DNA of 64,000 bases, taken from contig JABYQS010000027.1 of the NCBI GenBank assembly GCA_022592435.1, positions 248,001 to 312,000 of the forward strand. The letters run 5' to 3'. The DNA is from Cerioporus squamosus. Its lineage: Eukaryota; Basidiomycota; Agaricomycetes; Polyporales; Polyporaceae. Made by a program: the position numbers and the translations under genes. The notes below the pieces were generated by a model. The model did no database searches. It was not told the origin of the DNA and was given only the letters and a program-made list of their open reading frames with translations. Positions 46,113 to 58,319 of this stretch are shown here, piece after piece (position 1 is the first letter of the stretch; every line of letters starts with the position of its first letter).

Positions 46113-47722
46113 ATGTTGATCAACACTCTGCCACCTGACCTCCTCTGCAAGATATTCAAGCACGCAACCCGACCTCGTGGTGGAGAGAACACCCCCTTCC
46201 TTGGCAGATGCGTCAGGACCGAGGCCTTCGACAAGGTCTTCTCATACAAGATCACCCATGTTTGTCGATTCTGGAGAATGGTTGCTTTGGGAGACCCGAC
46301 GCTCTGGACAAGGGTCCATTCCCTGCCCTGCCCCAAGCGCAAAGGGATGTCTTCCTTGAGCGTTCACAGAACCTTCTGGTGTCTTTCTGCGTGCTAGCGG
46401 GGCCGTCGGACTTTGCGGATCTTGTACGGAGCGTTCCTGCAGCACGGCTCCGCCGACTCGACTTGGCGCTTGATCTGTTCCCCCGCGATATCGCTCCTTT
46501 GACACGTCTCCATGCGCCCAACCTGGAGTGTCTCACGATTTGCTCCGGAGACGAAGATTCTGTTGAGAGCGGCCCGCTGCAACGGCCACAACTACTTGCC
46601 AACGAGGTCGTTTATTTGAAGGCTTTGGCGGTGCGACCTATGATCAGTTGGACGCCTTCTAATCACTTTCCCACCTTCACTCACCTCTGCCTGTCGTTCC
46701 TACCCGACCTACACGAACGCGTGTGTGCATACGAGATCCTGGCGTTACTTTCGAACACGCCGCAACTCGAGTTTGTCCACCTTGCAGGAATGGAGAGCAG
46801 TACCACGCACGAGCATTCGACCGCGGTACTTCCCGTCGCACTCCCTCGGCTCCGATCTCTCGCTTGTCTTTCCTGGCCTTACGTGCAAGTCGTCGAGTTA
46901 TGATCCCATGTCACCCTCCCAGATCGCTGCCGGGTTCGTCTGCAAAGCGTCGTCATCGAGCCTTCCTTCGAAGGTTACCCGGAGCCGCTTCCGCAGCTCG
47001 CGCCGTTGAGACATGTAACACACCTCGACCTCGCATCTTCCCCTCACCATCTGCTCCTTGTTTCTGAGGGCGAGTCGTCCGGCTTCTGGCTAGGTGCCCG
47101 TATGTCTGATGAAAGCGCTACATGGGACTCCTGGCTCACGGGGCTGCACGCTATACTGCCGTTCTCCAATCTTACCTCCCTGGACATCAATATCCACTGC
47201 GAGCACACATTCTGGCCGGAAGCACTCCGGCACATGTCTCAGCTCACCCGCCTCGACGTCCTCGTCGGGATGTCCAAGACCGTGTGGCATCAACGCCCTT
47301 CAAGTTCCGACATGCTGTGCGATCTCCTCGTGCTACCCGGAACACCCGTGCTGGCTCCGGCCCTCCGCGAGCTGCGCCTCGAAGTCCTCGAGTTTGTACC
47401 CCACCACCCAGTCCCGACATCATCACTGCGGCAGATGCTCGAGCACCGGGCTCGTGCGGGTTGTCTGCTCCATCGTCTCGCCGTCCAACTGAGCGGGGAG
47501 AGCTTGGATGCTGTACTGGTCCAGAAGACTGGCCGGGAGCTTGCAGCCGCACTCTCGGGACATGTTCAAGTGTTCGACCTCGTGGACGCATCCGAGCGGC
47601 CTGGTCTGTGCCAATTCACGACGCGGGATGATTGGGACGTCGCAGGAGCGGAGGTATACTGGACGCTGTGGTCGTCAGATCAGCCTTGGTACAACTTTTG
47701 GCCGTTGTCCCGAGAGTGGTAG
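46113..47722 (+). pseudogene. F-box/LRR-like pseudogene (copy C)
   Basis: It begins INTLPPDLLCKIFKHA and continues ITHVCRFWRMVALGDPTLW, almost matching copy B. After WTRVHSLP (near 46330) the frame shifts: the homologous QAQRDVFLERSQNLLVSFC is in another frame because of about four extra bases in a C-rich stretch. That second frame then meets an in-frame TGA at 46901-46903, where copy B has coding sequence. Past the TGA it continues in the same frame with SHVTLPDRC, EGYPEPLPQLAPLRHVTH, LLLVSEGESSGFW and the ending VAGAEVYWTLW. Two independent disruptions make this a pseudogene, although the whole length is still readable. It is the closest relative of copy B, about 32 kb away. Confidence 0.85.
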
Positions 47723-49688
47723 ACCATGCCGATTCGTCCGCGTCTTGGAGATGATATTCTCGTTGAGATTAGGATACGTCGAGATCGTAAATAACCTGTA
47801 CTACTGTATGGCCTGCCTTCCGAGTGCGAACCCCTGGCTTGTGTCTGAGTCACTGGCAACGCAGAATCACATCACACTGGTGCCAGCATGCGGTCTTCCG
47901 TAGTTAACCGGAGTCGGACCTTGACTGGGGGCGAGGCTCAGTACTGTTTATCAAGCTAGATCTTCGGTCCCTCTGAGTCGACATAAATAGACACGCACGT
48001 CTGGTGCATATTTCATTTCGCGACACACTACCTGAGAGATTCCAGGTTTCAATCAGCTGCAATTACGATCACAGATGGACTTGGACTGCAGTACTCGCAG
48101 TGCACAGAAGTAATGCTCTCTGAATCTCAGAGCAATGTGGCTTTCATGCACTACGCTCCTACGCGTCCGTATTCCATACAGATCATTTACACGGGCCTCG
48201 ACTTTTCGGGATTTGCGAAGGGATGTTTGTGGTTAGAAAAGAAGGTCGTGTAGCTCGTGCTAGCGCTTGCAGCCGCGAGCGAGTTAGTGGGATTCCCACG
48301 GGTCGTTCATCAGCCGCCCGGACGCGGTCGCGCGTGTGCTTCCTCTCCTCCTCCTCCTCCTCCTCCTCCTCACCGAGTATTTCTCTGCACCTACCATGTG
48401 GACGAGTACTCTCAGTAGTTTTATCTCCATTGTTTACAAGCCTGACGTTTTCGAAGGCGCATGGCTCCAACTCAGCCAGGCGGAACAGCATCTTGACAGC
48501 AACTCCGGTCTTCACTTTCCGAAGGTTGGAAGAGGGCGGCCAGGAGACTGCTGGAGGGTCAGATGTTCAGACCAGGTACGTGATGTACTGTTGAGTTGGC
48601 TGTGCAAGGGGTACCGCAAGACGTATATCATACTGGGAGCTTCTCAAGATCAGGAGGCGCATGAAAACATTGTTTGATACGAAGGAGTGTGGGCAGCCAC
48701 GCGTCCTGCCTTTGCTCAATGTTATTGCGCATCCCCACACTGGCTCATGAGGCGACCGAGCCGTGGGAGATACACCCCACTCAGGTGTTAGGTATTGCAG
48801 CAGCTGCAGAGACTTGACGAGGAAGCAGGCACCATGCGATGGAATCTGAGCGCTGAGCGCAGAGTAAGAGACGCGCTCTCGTGGTCCCGCTGAAGACTGA
48901 GTAAAGAACGCACAGATACTGCAAGGTATTTCACCCCAGCCTGCCCGCTTCAGAGGCGCGAAGTCCTTCAACGGGAAACCACCCGACGGCTACAAGCCTC
49001 GTGCGCCTCGCGCTGGAGTATTCTGGAGGGCCGCAGGACAAGACGAAGTCTTTGCTTGCATAGCCTTCTGGCGTGAGCGCGGTGAGCGATATGGCTGGCT
49101 GCCTTTTGTTCATTGGCACTGTGATGCCAGTCGCGCGACAGTTCTATTATATCTATACAAACTACTTCTTCGCGCTGTACGACAGCGTCATCACTTCGCC
49201 TGTGCGTATGCCCGGAGCTATGTACCTGCGCATCGGAGGCTGACGACACCTCTCTCTGATTGTCCTGACCACAGGCAGTATTTTCGTTTCCCGTCTGCGG
49301 TGCCGCCCCGACAGGTAGACGTGACGATGGAAGTGAAGCAGCCGTGTAGGTGCGCTGCGCTCTTGTCAGTATGTCTCTTCTGATACCGTTCATTCCTTGA
49401 TGCCATCGCCTTCAACCCCAGTACCGTTTGTCAGATAGGCTGAGGAGTATCCTCAATGGCGCACAGTCCGACAATGTCGGTCTTGGTACAATCATCTCGA
49501 CAGCCTCGCATCCCGAGGGGTGGATAGGACACATGTCCACCACGACGGCAACAGTCCGCCTGTGCCAAGCTGTCTTCGGTGCGTCCGTTTGCATATCGTC
49601 TGACGCTCTATTTTTGATGGCACCGCCTTCGCAGCATCTGGCAGACAGGCTGTGGTATCGGCGCACCCGTGTCCTAGGGTTCCTCCGG
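47723..49688. other. Long intergenic region with a CTC repeat
   Basis: About 2 kb with no supported gene. A trinucleotide CTC/TCC microsatellite occupies about 48345-48370. The last 150 bases are homologous to the upstream region of ABC copy 3. Confidence 0.5.
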
Positions 49689-49696
49689 TATTTAAG
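49689..49696 (+). promoter_or_regulatory. TATA-like box of ABC copy 4
   Basis: TATTTAAG lies about 70 bases before the ATG at 49765, within the segment homologous to the copy 3 upstream region. Confidence 0.35.
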
Positions 49697-49764
49697 CATC
49701 ATCGTGCGATGCACAACTTTTCAATCCGCCCCCCACTAGCAGCAAGCCGGTGAGCGCTGTCGAG

Positions 49765-52602
49765 ATGGCAAACGACGATAAGGGCGCTTCGGGCAACATG
49801 ACACAATCAGCCGCGCATCCGGATGAGGACCTGTCCAGGGCGAAGATCGCAAAGTGGAAGGAGCAGGGTCGCATCGTCAAGCATACGCGGACGGGAGTAT
49901 GGGACGAGTACGTAGAGGTCGATCCGGACGCAGGCAAGCTGCCGATCAGAGCAGCTGTTGTCAAAAAGTACAAGAACGTCGCCAGGTCCATGCCATACTT
50001 GGCGCGGATGGTGAAGGACGTGCTCGGGATCCCGGGATGCAAGTCTCAGGCAGGTTTGTATGTGGGTGCATCGCTCGGTACTGCTGTTCTTCCCGCAGCG
50101 ACCTTGTGGTGAGTGCTCATACTCTACTCTGGCATGTGGTATCTGAAGGGATGGTGACGCGTTCTTCTTCGCAGGTTCCAAGGACAGCTCGTCAAAATGG
50201 TACCACGAACGCATTGACTGTCTTTTAAGGTCATGCTGACCTCTGTTCCGTTTCCCAGATGGAAGCCGCCGTCGAGACTCGTACGATCGACACGAACCAG
50301 CTTCTGCTGATCTGCGCGGGCCGCCTTGCATGCACATTCGTACACCTAGTCCTGTACAACACTTTGACCAAAGCGGAGAACACGCTCAACGCGCGAATCC
50401 GGCGCTGGTTCTCGCTACATCAGTTCCGCGCGTACGCGCGGCTCGACCTTCCCACCTACGGGCGCAGGGACGTGCAAAGCCAGCTTGCGGCATCGTCGGA
50501 CGACTACTTCGGGCGGACAGTCGTATGGCAGACGCTGAAGACGGTCATGGATATCGTCAGCACGACGGCACAGCTGGTGGCGGAGTCGTTTGTGCTTGCG
50601 AACGCTCTGAGAGGACAGCCCGATGGGCTGCTCTTGGCCGGGGTGACGATGATCTCCGAGACGGTGCCGCTGCTGTCGCAATTTGACGTCTTCTCTGTTG
50701 CGACGGGTGAGTTGTTCTAGCAAACTCGCGGTTGTGTGTGTATTCATACAGCTTTTACTAGCGTCGGCTGTGAACACCCGGAACAAGGACTACGTCAAGA
50801 TGTGCGGTTGGAAGAAGGCTGTCAAGCAAGAGAAGCATAGAAAGGAGCTCGTTGCCGGAAACCTTGGAGAGTATGCGACTTCTGGTGAGCAGTCACCATG
50901 ATGTTGAAGACGTCTCGATCTGATAAGATACGTAATGCAGAGTTCAAAGCGGTCACAGAGACATTGGGCGACGATGACCGAACGTGGAACGAGATTGTCT
51001 GGACGAAGGATTCAACCCTAAGCGCCTGGGGCATCGTCAAGGACGTCTTCGCCCATCTTCCTCAGGTACGGCAGAGTAGCCTCCTCATAGTAGTGACGGC
51101 GGATCCTCACTCGAGCACGCAGATTGCATTCACGATCAGTGCCTTCAGAAGACCAGCCAATATGCCGGAATCCCTGGCCGCACTTAGCCTGGTGCAGTCC
51201 GCCGCGAGCACGTTTGCGTGGTCCATCTACGAGTTGGTCAGTAGAACCCAGGGGATCGACGATCAGCTCAGATCAGTTCGCAACGTATATGATCTGGCGG
51301 ATATCCCGAACCTAGTCTCGGACGGGACGCTTCCTACCCGGAGAAGGGGGAGTCAATCGAGGCCGGGATTGCGCTAGAGTTCCGGTGCGTGCTGATCCGG
51401 CTCGCATGCGTATGGCATATCAACTGACTGTCACGCAGGAACGTGTCGTTCAAGTACCCGGATACGGACAACTACGCTCTGCGCGACATCTCCTTCCGCT
51501 TGCTTCCTGGCCAGCTCTGCGTGCGCTGTCTCAGCCTCTACTCGGGCGCTGGCACCTTCTGACGAGGCACGAAACAGGTCATCGTCGGATCAAATGGTGC
51601 AGGGAAGAGCACGATCCTGAAGCTCATCGTACGACTGTACGATCCGCAGGAGGGTGCGATCTTTATCGGAGGACACGATATTCGCACACTCAAACTGAGC
51701 GATCTCCGCCGAGCCATCTCAGTTCTCTTCCAAGACTACACCTACTTCCCATTATCGGTGAGTCGCTGCCTGCGTGTCTGGGTCTTCACGGAGCCAACCA
51801 GCTGACTGCGTCTCCGGACAATGAAGATTCGCGATAACATTGCGCTTGGGGATCCTTCTGGAAGTGGCGACGACAACCATGTTCGCCAGGCTGCGCGTCT
51901 CGGAGGCGCGGAGTCTTTCATTGAGAAGCTCCAGACGGCTTAGAGACCTATCTCGAGCCCCCATCGCTAGAGTACTACGCAGGGCCGTCAGAAGGATCAA
52001 TGACGTTGCTCGGGAAGCCGTTTGACTTCAAGCGCGGTGCGGGATGTTGCCGGAATAAAGACCACGGTCAAGTCCGAGCTGAGTGGAGGGCAAATGCAGA
52101 GGCTTGCAGTGTGCGTATCGTGGTGGTGCTCTCCCTTTACGGAAGTTGGCTGATACCCTCCCTGTCCAGGGCGCGAACGTTCATGCGGTCGGTCGTGCGG
52201 GAGGAAGCGTCCGAGGTTGGCTTGCTGCTGTTTGACGAGCCTAGCGCGTCGCTCGACCCCGCTGCCGAGCACGGTACTGCCTTTCGTCGCACATGACTCG
52301 TTTAGTTCTGCGACTCACCCTTGCCTTCTTCCGCAGATCTTATTCGAACGCCTGCGCGAGCTGAGAGGGAACAAGACGATGGTATTCTCGTCCCATCGCT
52401 TCGGGAACCTGACAAGGCACTCGGACTTGATCCTGTACGTGCGTCCCCCTCATAGTTGCACGACGTTCGCGCTAAGACATTGGCTGTCGTCAGATACATG
52501 GACGAGTCTGGCATTGTGGAGTCTGGTACGCACGACTCCCTGCTCAAAGCGGAGGGCGAGTATGCGAGGTTATGGAAGCTGCAGGCTCAGGCCTTCGTAT
52601 GA
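49765..52602 (+). pseudogene. ABC half-transporter, copy 4 (three frame breaks)
   Basis: Nearly the twin of copy 3. It starts MANDDKGASGN, then [39 protein letters not shown] and [20 protein letters not shown]. The ATPase domain has Walker [41 protein letters not shown], Walker [14 protein letters not shown]-loop [11 protein letters not shown] and the C-terminus [10 protein letters not shown], ending at 52602. Compared with copy 3 there are three breaks. One base is missing near 51330 (before SYPE-like YPEKGESIEAG), and one is missing near 51932 (EKLQT against EKLSDGLET). One base is gained near 52035 (before VRDVAG). The latter two surround the spacer before the signature. Three indels not in homopolymers argue for a true pseudogene. 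Copy 3 has a different single break, so the two decayed independently. Confidence 0.8.
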
Positions 52603-54090
52603 ACGGACACGATTTCTATCTCGGAGCTCGAGTCTCAATGGTATCCAAATGTCATATTCGCCGCAGATGCTGATCATCGGCGCTCGTGGGCTATGAGGAG
52701 AGCTTGCCTTCCTGAGCTCTCTTTGAGTTGGCACGATAACTCGTGAGTGGTAAACTTCGTCATCTTACCCGCCACTCGTCTTGACACCCGCGCTCTCGCT
52801 CATGACGAATTGGTGAGTATCTCGCTTTCATTATCACTTAACATACCTATTCCGTGCGTACAGGAACGTTGGGGTCGATAGCTTCCGCCTCTCCGGGATC
52901 GGTGCACTACTCTCCTCATTTGCTCCAGAATCGTCCGCGGATGCAAATGGGAAGTAGGAACGACATATGTAGCACGGATGATCGGGCCGTGAAAGGTGAG
53001 CGCACAGATATGGTTCCGTCGGAATCTGGCTGATAGATGCTTTCCGAGAACAAGACTCTGCAAGTCTCCGGTCATGTACCGCACCTGGATGCACATGGCT
53101 GCTGGCATCACGCAGGACCTCACGCTGTCCCGCTATCTCGCAATAACACAGATACCCCGCCGTACGGGCACACGCAGCGTGTACGACATACGGAGATCCC
53201 TCTGACATTGCTCACGAGACATCGTCACCCGCATTGCTCCACACAAGATGTCAGGACGGGTACGTCGCGTGCCTCTGTCATGTGGATATCTCCTCATAGT
53301 CAATCTAACGTGACTTGACAGGTGTCGTAAGCAGTACCAAGCAAATCGTTTTGATGTTGCCGAGTCACCATCCGGTGCTTCGACAATACGCCAGTGCAAG
53401 GATTTTACTGCTAGATTTAGCGTGTGTCTATACACTTACCGCGCACGCCCGGTCGACGAGGGATGAACGTCTCTACGAGACAATGGAGCTCGGGGTTGTC
53501 GGTGTGTTCTTCCGTTGCCTGTCCTTGTGCAGCGCTGATGTTCGGCTTGGCTAGTTGCAAATATCTGACGTGGACATATGCTCGTCGGATAAACTGCTAC
53601 GTGCAGCTGTCCTCGAAGAGGACGTTTGGCGTGCTTGTGAAGAGCCTCCGGCCACCGTATGCAGCAGTGAGCATACGGTTTCGAGCTCTCTCCAGCACTT
53701 GCGGTATTCAAACGCGGTCCCGTGTTTCCGGCGGCCGCTTTCGTGCGTGTCACTCCCAGCACTGTGGTCGACCCAGTGGTCGCCGCGACATGTGCTACGT
53801 AGGTCATGGTGAGCGATGGTCTACCTGCTTCGTCAGCTGTGTCGTGTTGACCGCTCCCGACCAATGCTCAAGGCCATGCGACTCGCTCCGCCTTAGCTGC
53901 TTCTCCCGACCAAAGGAAGAGCTGCTACCGCAAGTGTCTCTGAATGGACTGTGCCCTCGGCCCAAACCCGCTTCTTCGGACTTGCTGCTGGACCGAGCAG
54001 TAGTTTAACGATAATCGCGCAGGCCGATAGCTATCCCGAAGTCCTCTTGTCGATACCAGTCCGGTCCTTCGACGAGACGCCCTCAAGCCC
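52603..54090. other. Intergenic region
   Basis: About 1.5 kb between ABC copy 4 and the glucanase gene. Overlapping short frames occur on both strands, none with a motif or paralogue. No repeat was recognised. Confidence 0.5.
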
Positions 54091-54097
54091 TATAAGA
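54091..54097 (+). promoter_or_regulatory. TATA box of the GH16 gene
   Basis: TATAAGA lies about 100 bases before the ATG at 54194. Confidence 0.5.
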
Positions 54098-54193
54098 GCG
54101 CGGTCTCGCAATGCCATCTTCTCGTCGGGAGCTTCACCGGGACCCAGCCTGCGCTTCGAGTCTACCAACCACATCCATCCGACCTCGAGCACG

Positions 54194-55686
54194 ATGTTCG
54201 CAGCACGTGCATTCCTCACTCTGGCGTGCGTCGTCGCCCCAGCCCTCGGCGCAACCTACGGACTCGTCGACAACTTCGTCGGAAGCAGCTTCCTGTCCGG
54301 CTTTCAGCACCAGGCTATCGGCGACCCGACGCACGGCAGAGTGTTTGTCCTTCTCACTGCTTTCCTCGCGCTCATCGCTGACTGACGTTATTGGACTCTG
54401 CAGCAACTACGTCGACCAAGCAACCGCGCTCGCGAAGAACCTTACCTATGCTTCGGGCGATACTTTCGTCATTCGCGCCGATCACACGACCGTCCTCAGC
54501 CCGAGTGGCCCGGGACGTAACTCTGTCCGGCTGATGAGCAACAAGCAGTACACGAGGCACGTCGCTGTGTAGGTGTCCCGATTGCATAGGCTTGCGCTCG
54601 GCTCTCACTCATCCGACGATGTAGCTTCAACATTAGGCACATGCCTCAGGGTTGCTCGTAAGTCAACCTGTTCGTCCACGCTGCGTGAGTTCTGATCAGG
54701 TATCTCGACAGTACTTGGCCCGCGGTTTGGGAGGTCGGCGACAACTGGCCCAACGGCGGTTCGTACCTTTTATGGCACTGCGAGATCGCAGCAGCTAACT
54801 CGGCCTTTCCTCGCGGCTGTTCGATACCTAGGCGAGATCGACATCCTCGAGGGCGTGAACGACGTCAGTCCGAACCAGGCGACCCTGCACACCGGCGCCG
54901 GTCAGTCGGGCATGTCCATCTCAGCCACAGACGATCGCTCACTTCCGTCGTTTCAAAGGCTGTACCATGCCTGCCTCTCGCGCCCAGACTGGGTACGTTG
55001 CCTACTGAAACTAATTATATGGGCGAGATTCAGCTACTCACATGTCGACTCGGGTCCAACTAGGCATATCACCGGGAACGACTGCAATGTGTACACGACG
55101 AACAATGCAGGATGCGGCGTTCAGGCTCCCACCCCTCCGAGCTACGGCGCAGCGTTCAACAACGCCGGAGGCGGATGGTACGCCGTTGAGCGCACGGACA
55201 CGTTCATCAAGGTCTGGTTCTGGAACCGCGAGGTGGGCGGCACCCCCAGCGACGTAGCGAACGGTGCAGGAAGCGTCAACACCGATAACTGGGTAAGCAA
55301 ATCTCCTTAGCACGGGAGGTATCGTGCTAATACTCGAATGTGCTACTAGGGCCAACCATTTGCCTACTTCCCGAACACGTCGTGCGACTTCCCGAGCCAC
55401 TTCGCGCCGATGAACATCATCATCAACCTGACACTTTGTGAGCTGCAGTTCTCTTCATTTCTCGCCGGATGCGCCTGATGGATATCTTCGCAGGCGGAGA
55501 CTGGGCTGGCGCTGTGTTCAACGCGGACGGCTGCCCCGGCGACTGCGTTTGTACGTGACCATTCAGTCGATCTGCCATCCGAAGATACCTACTGATACGC
55601 TGTTCACTCTAGCCTACGTCAACAACAATCCATCGGCGTTCAACAACGCTTACTTCGACTTTGCGTGGGTCAAGGTGTACCAGTGA
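54194..55686 (+). CDS. GH16 endo-beta-1,3(4)-glucanase (laminarinase type)
   Basis: Starts at the ATG at 54194 with a signal peptide (MFAARAFLTLACVVAPALGA). The mature N-terminus is TYGLVDNFVGSSFLSGF. Exon 1 ends at 54342 and exon 2 starts at 54404, giving DPTHGRVNYVDQATAL. Further short introns are needed throughout. Catalytic-site context is clear: TWPAVWEVG, then the GH16 motif GEIDILEGVND, whose two Glu are nucleophile and acid/base. Later come TLHTGAG joined to CTMPASRAQTG, GNDCNVYTTNNAGCG, GGGWYAVERTD, PFAYFPNTSCDF, NIIINLTL and CGDWAG-like GGDWAG. The stop is at 55684-55686. The enzyme is secreted and cuts beta-1,3 or mixed-linkage glucans, in wall remodelling or nutrition. One acceptor appears to be AAG (near 54959). 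No frame break was found. Confidence 0.9.
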
Positions 55687-56281
55687 CAGTATCTCAATCC
55701 GAACGAAGGGATGAAATGAGCCGCGTACTGAAGGCATTAGGGCACTTATGGGCGTGTACAGCAAGGGTTCTAGCAATGTACATTATCTGAACTTGGGTAT
55801 CTGAAGACTCTTCTGCGACGGGAAGTATTGCGGGTATTTCTGGGCAACATCTGTGAAGTGCAACAGTACAACTTTGTCCGATGCCCGGGCGGCAGCTGAA
55901 GATATGGGCGCTCGAAGTTCCGAGAAGTACGGACTCAACTTCCTCTGCAACCACGACGTACCCCCAGAGGCCTGAGGCTCCTACCTGGACGACATGAACA
56001 ATCAAAGGTTCGTATTCTGTAACTTTCAATACTTGTTGAATGAAGGACGTGTGAGGACGCAAGATGATCGGGTGTACATCGCTCGGAGTCGTCGCTCATG
56101 AAACCGTGATCGCTGACAGCTTGAGCAGGATATATTCTACCCATGTTCTCTCGACTGTCGACCTCCTGGAGGCCGTATATCCTATACCATGTCAGTCAAT
56201 GAGGTACGCGGCGGCTGAATATTTGCATCTCAGTAGTACAACAAGATACTCACGGCCACTTACCACTTCACAGCATACAAG
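55687..56281. other. Intergenic region
   Basis: About 600 bases between the glucanase stop and F-box copy D. No gene or repeat is recognised. It should hold the 3' end of one gene and the promoter of the next. Confidence 0.5.
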
Positions 56282-58055
56282 ATGTGTGTCCAGGCCTTGA
56301 GACAAATTGCATATCGCCCTGACAACCTCCCTTCACAGTTGTATCCTATTGCTTCCGAATTGCACGAGTCCTTGCTTGACGTGAGGATCCAGATCAATCG
56401 CCTCGCCATCGTACACAAGCTCCCCGACGAACTCCTGTACCTGGTCTTCAAACACCTGCTATTAAGGAGAGAGGAGTACCCGGGATATGATCTGTACGAG
56501 CGACAGGAAAACTTCGAGGCCGACACCCTCATCAGCCTCACCCACGTCTGCGGGAGATGGAGGACGCTGTTGCTCCACGCCCCGCAATTCTGGGCGCAGT
56601 TGGGCTACAGTTACCCGGGACAATTCACGGCATTCCTGAAACGCTCTGGATCCGTTCCGCTTTCGCTCGTCGTCAAGGACAGCACGCCCGGCCTTCGTGA
56701 CGTTTTGTCCGAGCACGGGTGGCGCCTCAAGAGATTCGACCTCACTATCACGAGCGATTTCCTATCGCTTGTGTCCTTCCCTCTATCGCTACAATCCCTC
56801 GAATGCCTGACGCTCTCTGTCGATCGCGACTGCGACACTATCCCGGGACTTGGACCGCGCTCGCTACTCTTCATGCAGCTCAGCCTAGGTCTGAAAGCGC
56901 TGGCCTTGTGCCCCGTTCCCGGCTGGCTCCCAGCCGACCATTTTCCGGCGCTCACACATCTCTACGTGTGTGACTCAGAGGACGTCTCCCTCCGGATTCC
57001 CAATGCACTCTCCCTCATCTCTCTCCTCGCAAGCGCACCAGCCTTGCAGTTCGTTCACATCTCCAACTTCGTCCTGGACGCGGACGACCCCGTCCCGCCT
57101 GCGACACCGACCATCGTACTCAGCCAGCTGCGGTCCTTAGTGCTGATACAATGCGGCGTAGAGGTCATTGACCTTTTGGCGCATCTCTCGCTTCCTGTCC
57201 AAGTATTCGTGCGCCTCTCTGAATTTATCAACGTCGAGGAGGGGACCAACGATCGCGCATTTACCACGGTTCCCCGTCATGGAGGGTATGGAGCAGCTGG
57301 ACTTGGTGGTAGAGAAGGGTAGGCTCCAGCTCGTCGCCGAAGGACCCTCTCGTGGAATCTGGGTGGATAACTGCCGAAATTCCCACCGGTCCGCGTCTTG
57401 GAACGGGTGGATAGCCGACGTGCTCCCTACGACGATCCCCCTATCCAGCCTCACATCCTTGCGATTGTACTTGGGCGATGATATCAACCTCCTGTCTGTT
57501 TTGCTACCACGAATGTCGAGCCTTCAAGAGCTAGGCATACGCTTCATATTCGGCATCCAGTCGCAGGACTCTATCGGGGCCGTTCGCGAGCCTGATCAAG
57601 ACGCGACTGCAGTAGCGAGCGCGCTGGAGCAATGTCTCGTGCAGCAGGAGGCATGTCCTCACCTCCGCGCACTGCACCTCGAGGTGGTCATTCGACGACG
57701 ACTTGCCCGTGGTATCATTCCGAACTTCGCGGACATGTGCCCTCCGGCACTCGTACGAACCTTGGCTGCCCGCGCGCGATCCGAGCATCCTGTGCGTCGC
57801 CTGACGATCCAGCCAGCAAGGAAAGTCAGCAAGTCGAAGCGGCTCCGGCTCAGTGTCAATCTGATCCGCGACAGCATCTGTAGAGCGTTCACACCGGTGG
57901 AACGATTTGTTGAGGAGTGTGTTGTCCACGAACTTGTGTCCGATGAGATCGGAACGATGTTTCGGATGAGGTCGTGCTGGAACGTGGATGGCGCAGAGGA
58001 GTATTGGAATCTGGTCCCGGACTACGACAAGCCGCGCTACACCTGGCCGGAGTGA
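56282..58055 (+). CDS. F-box/LRR-like protein (copy D, frame change near 57.27 kb)
   Basis: A leader of about 40 residues (SELHESLLDVRIQINRLA) precedes the F-box VHKLPDELLYLVFKHL. It continues with LTHVCGRWRTLLLHAPQFW, VPLSLVV, LKRFDLTI and ALTHLYVCD, and ends WNVDGAEEYWNLVPDYDKP. The first frame covers 56282 to about 57265. The rest continues in another frame from RFPVMEGMEQLDLVV, and the junction sits in ACCACGGTTCCCCG. No GT-AG intron with a good acceptor rejoins them, so a single-base indel is the simplest reading. The position is equivalent to the frame change in copy B. The family role would be substrate selection for an SCF ubiquitin ligase. It is more distant from copies B and C than those are from each other. 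Either a young pseudogene or a sequence error. Confidence 0.72.
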
Positions 58056-58319
58056 GTTAGACGCCGAAATAACTCCTGGGTTTAGCTTCGTACTAGTAAG
58101 TCACCTGCGCGTTGTTCTGTACATGAATGTCCCGCTTGCTGACTGTGCTGCCCGTCATAGCATATCCTGCATGCATCCCTTATACGTACAGGTTACAATA
58201 TACGTCGGAACGACTCTCAATACCGCCTAGAATGAACCACCAGTCACCACATGCCACCGCCGCCGGTGAGCGCACACCGACAACGGATATATAACGTCAC
58301 TTCTGCCAGAACCCGGACG

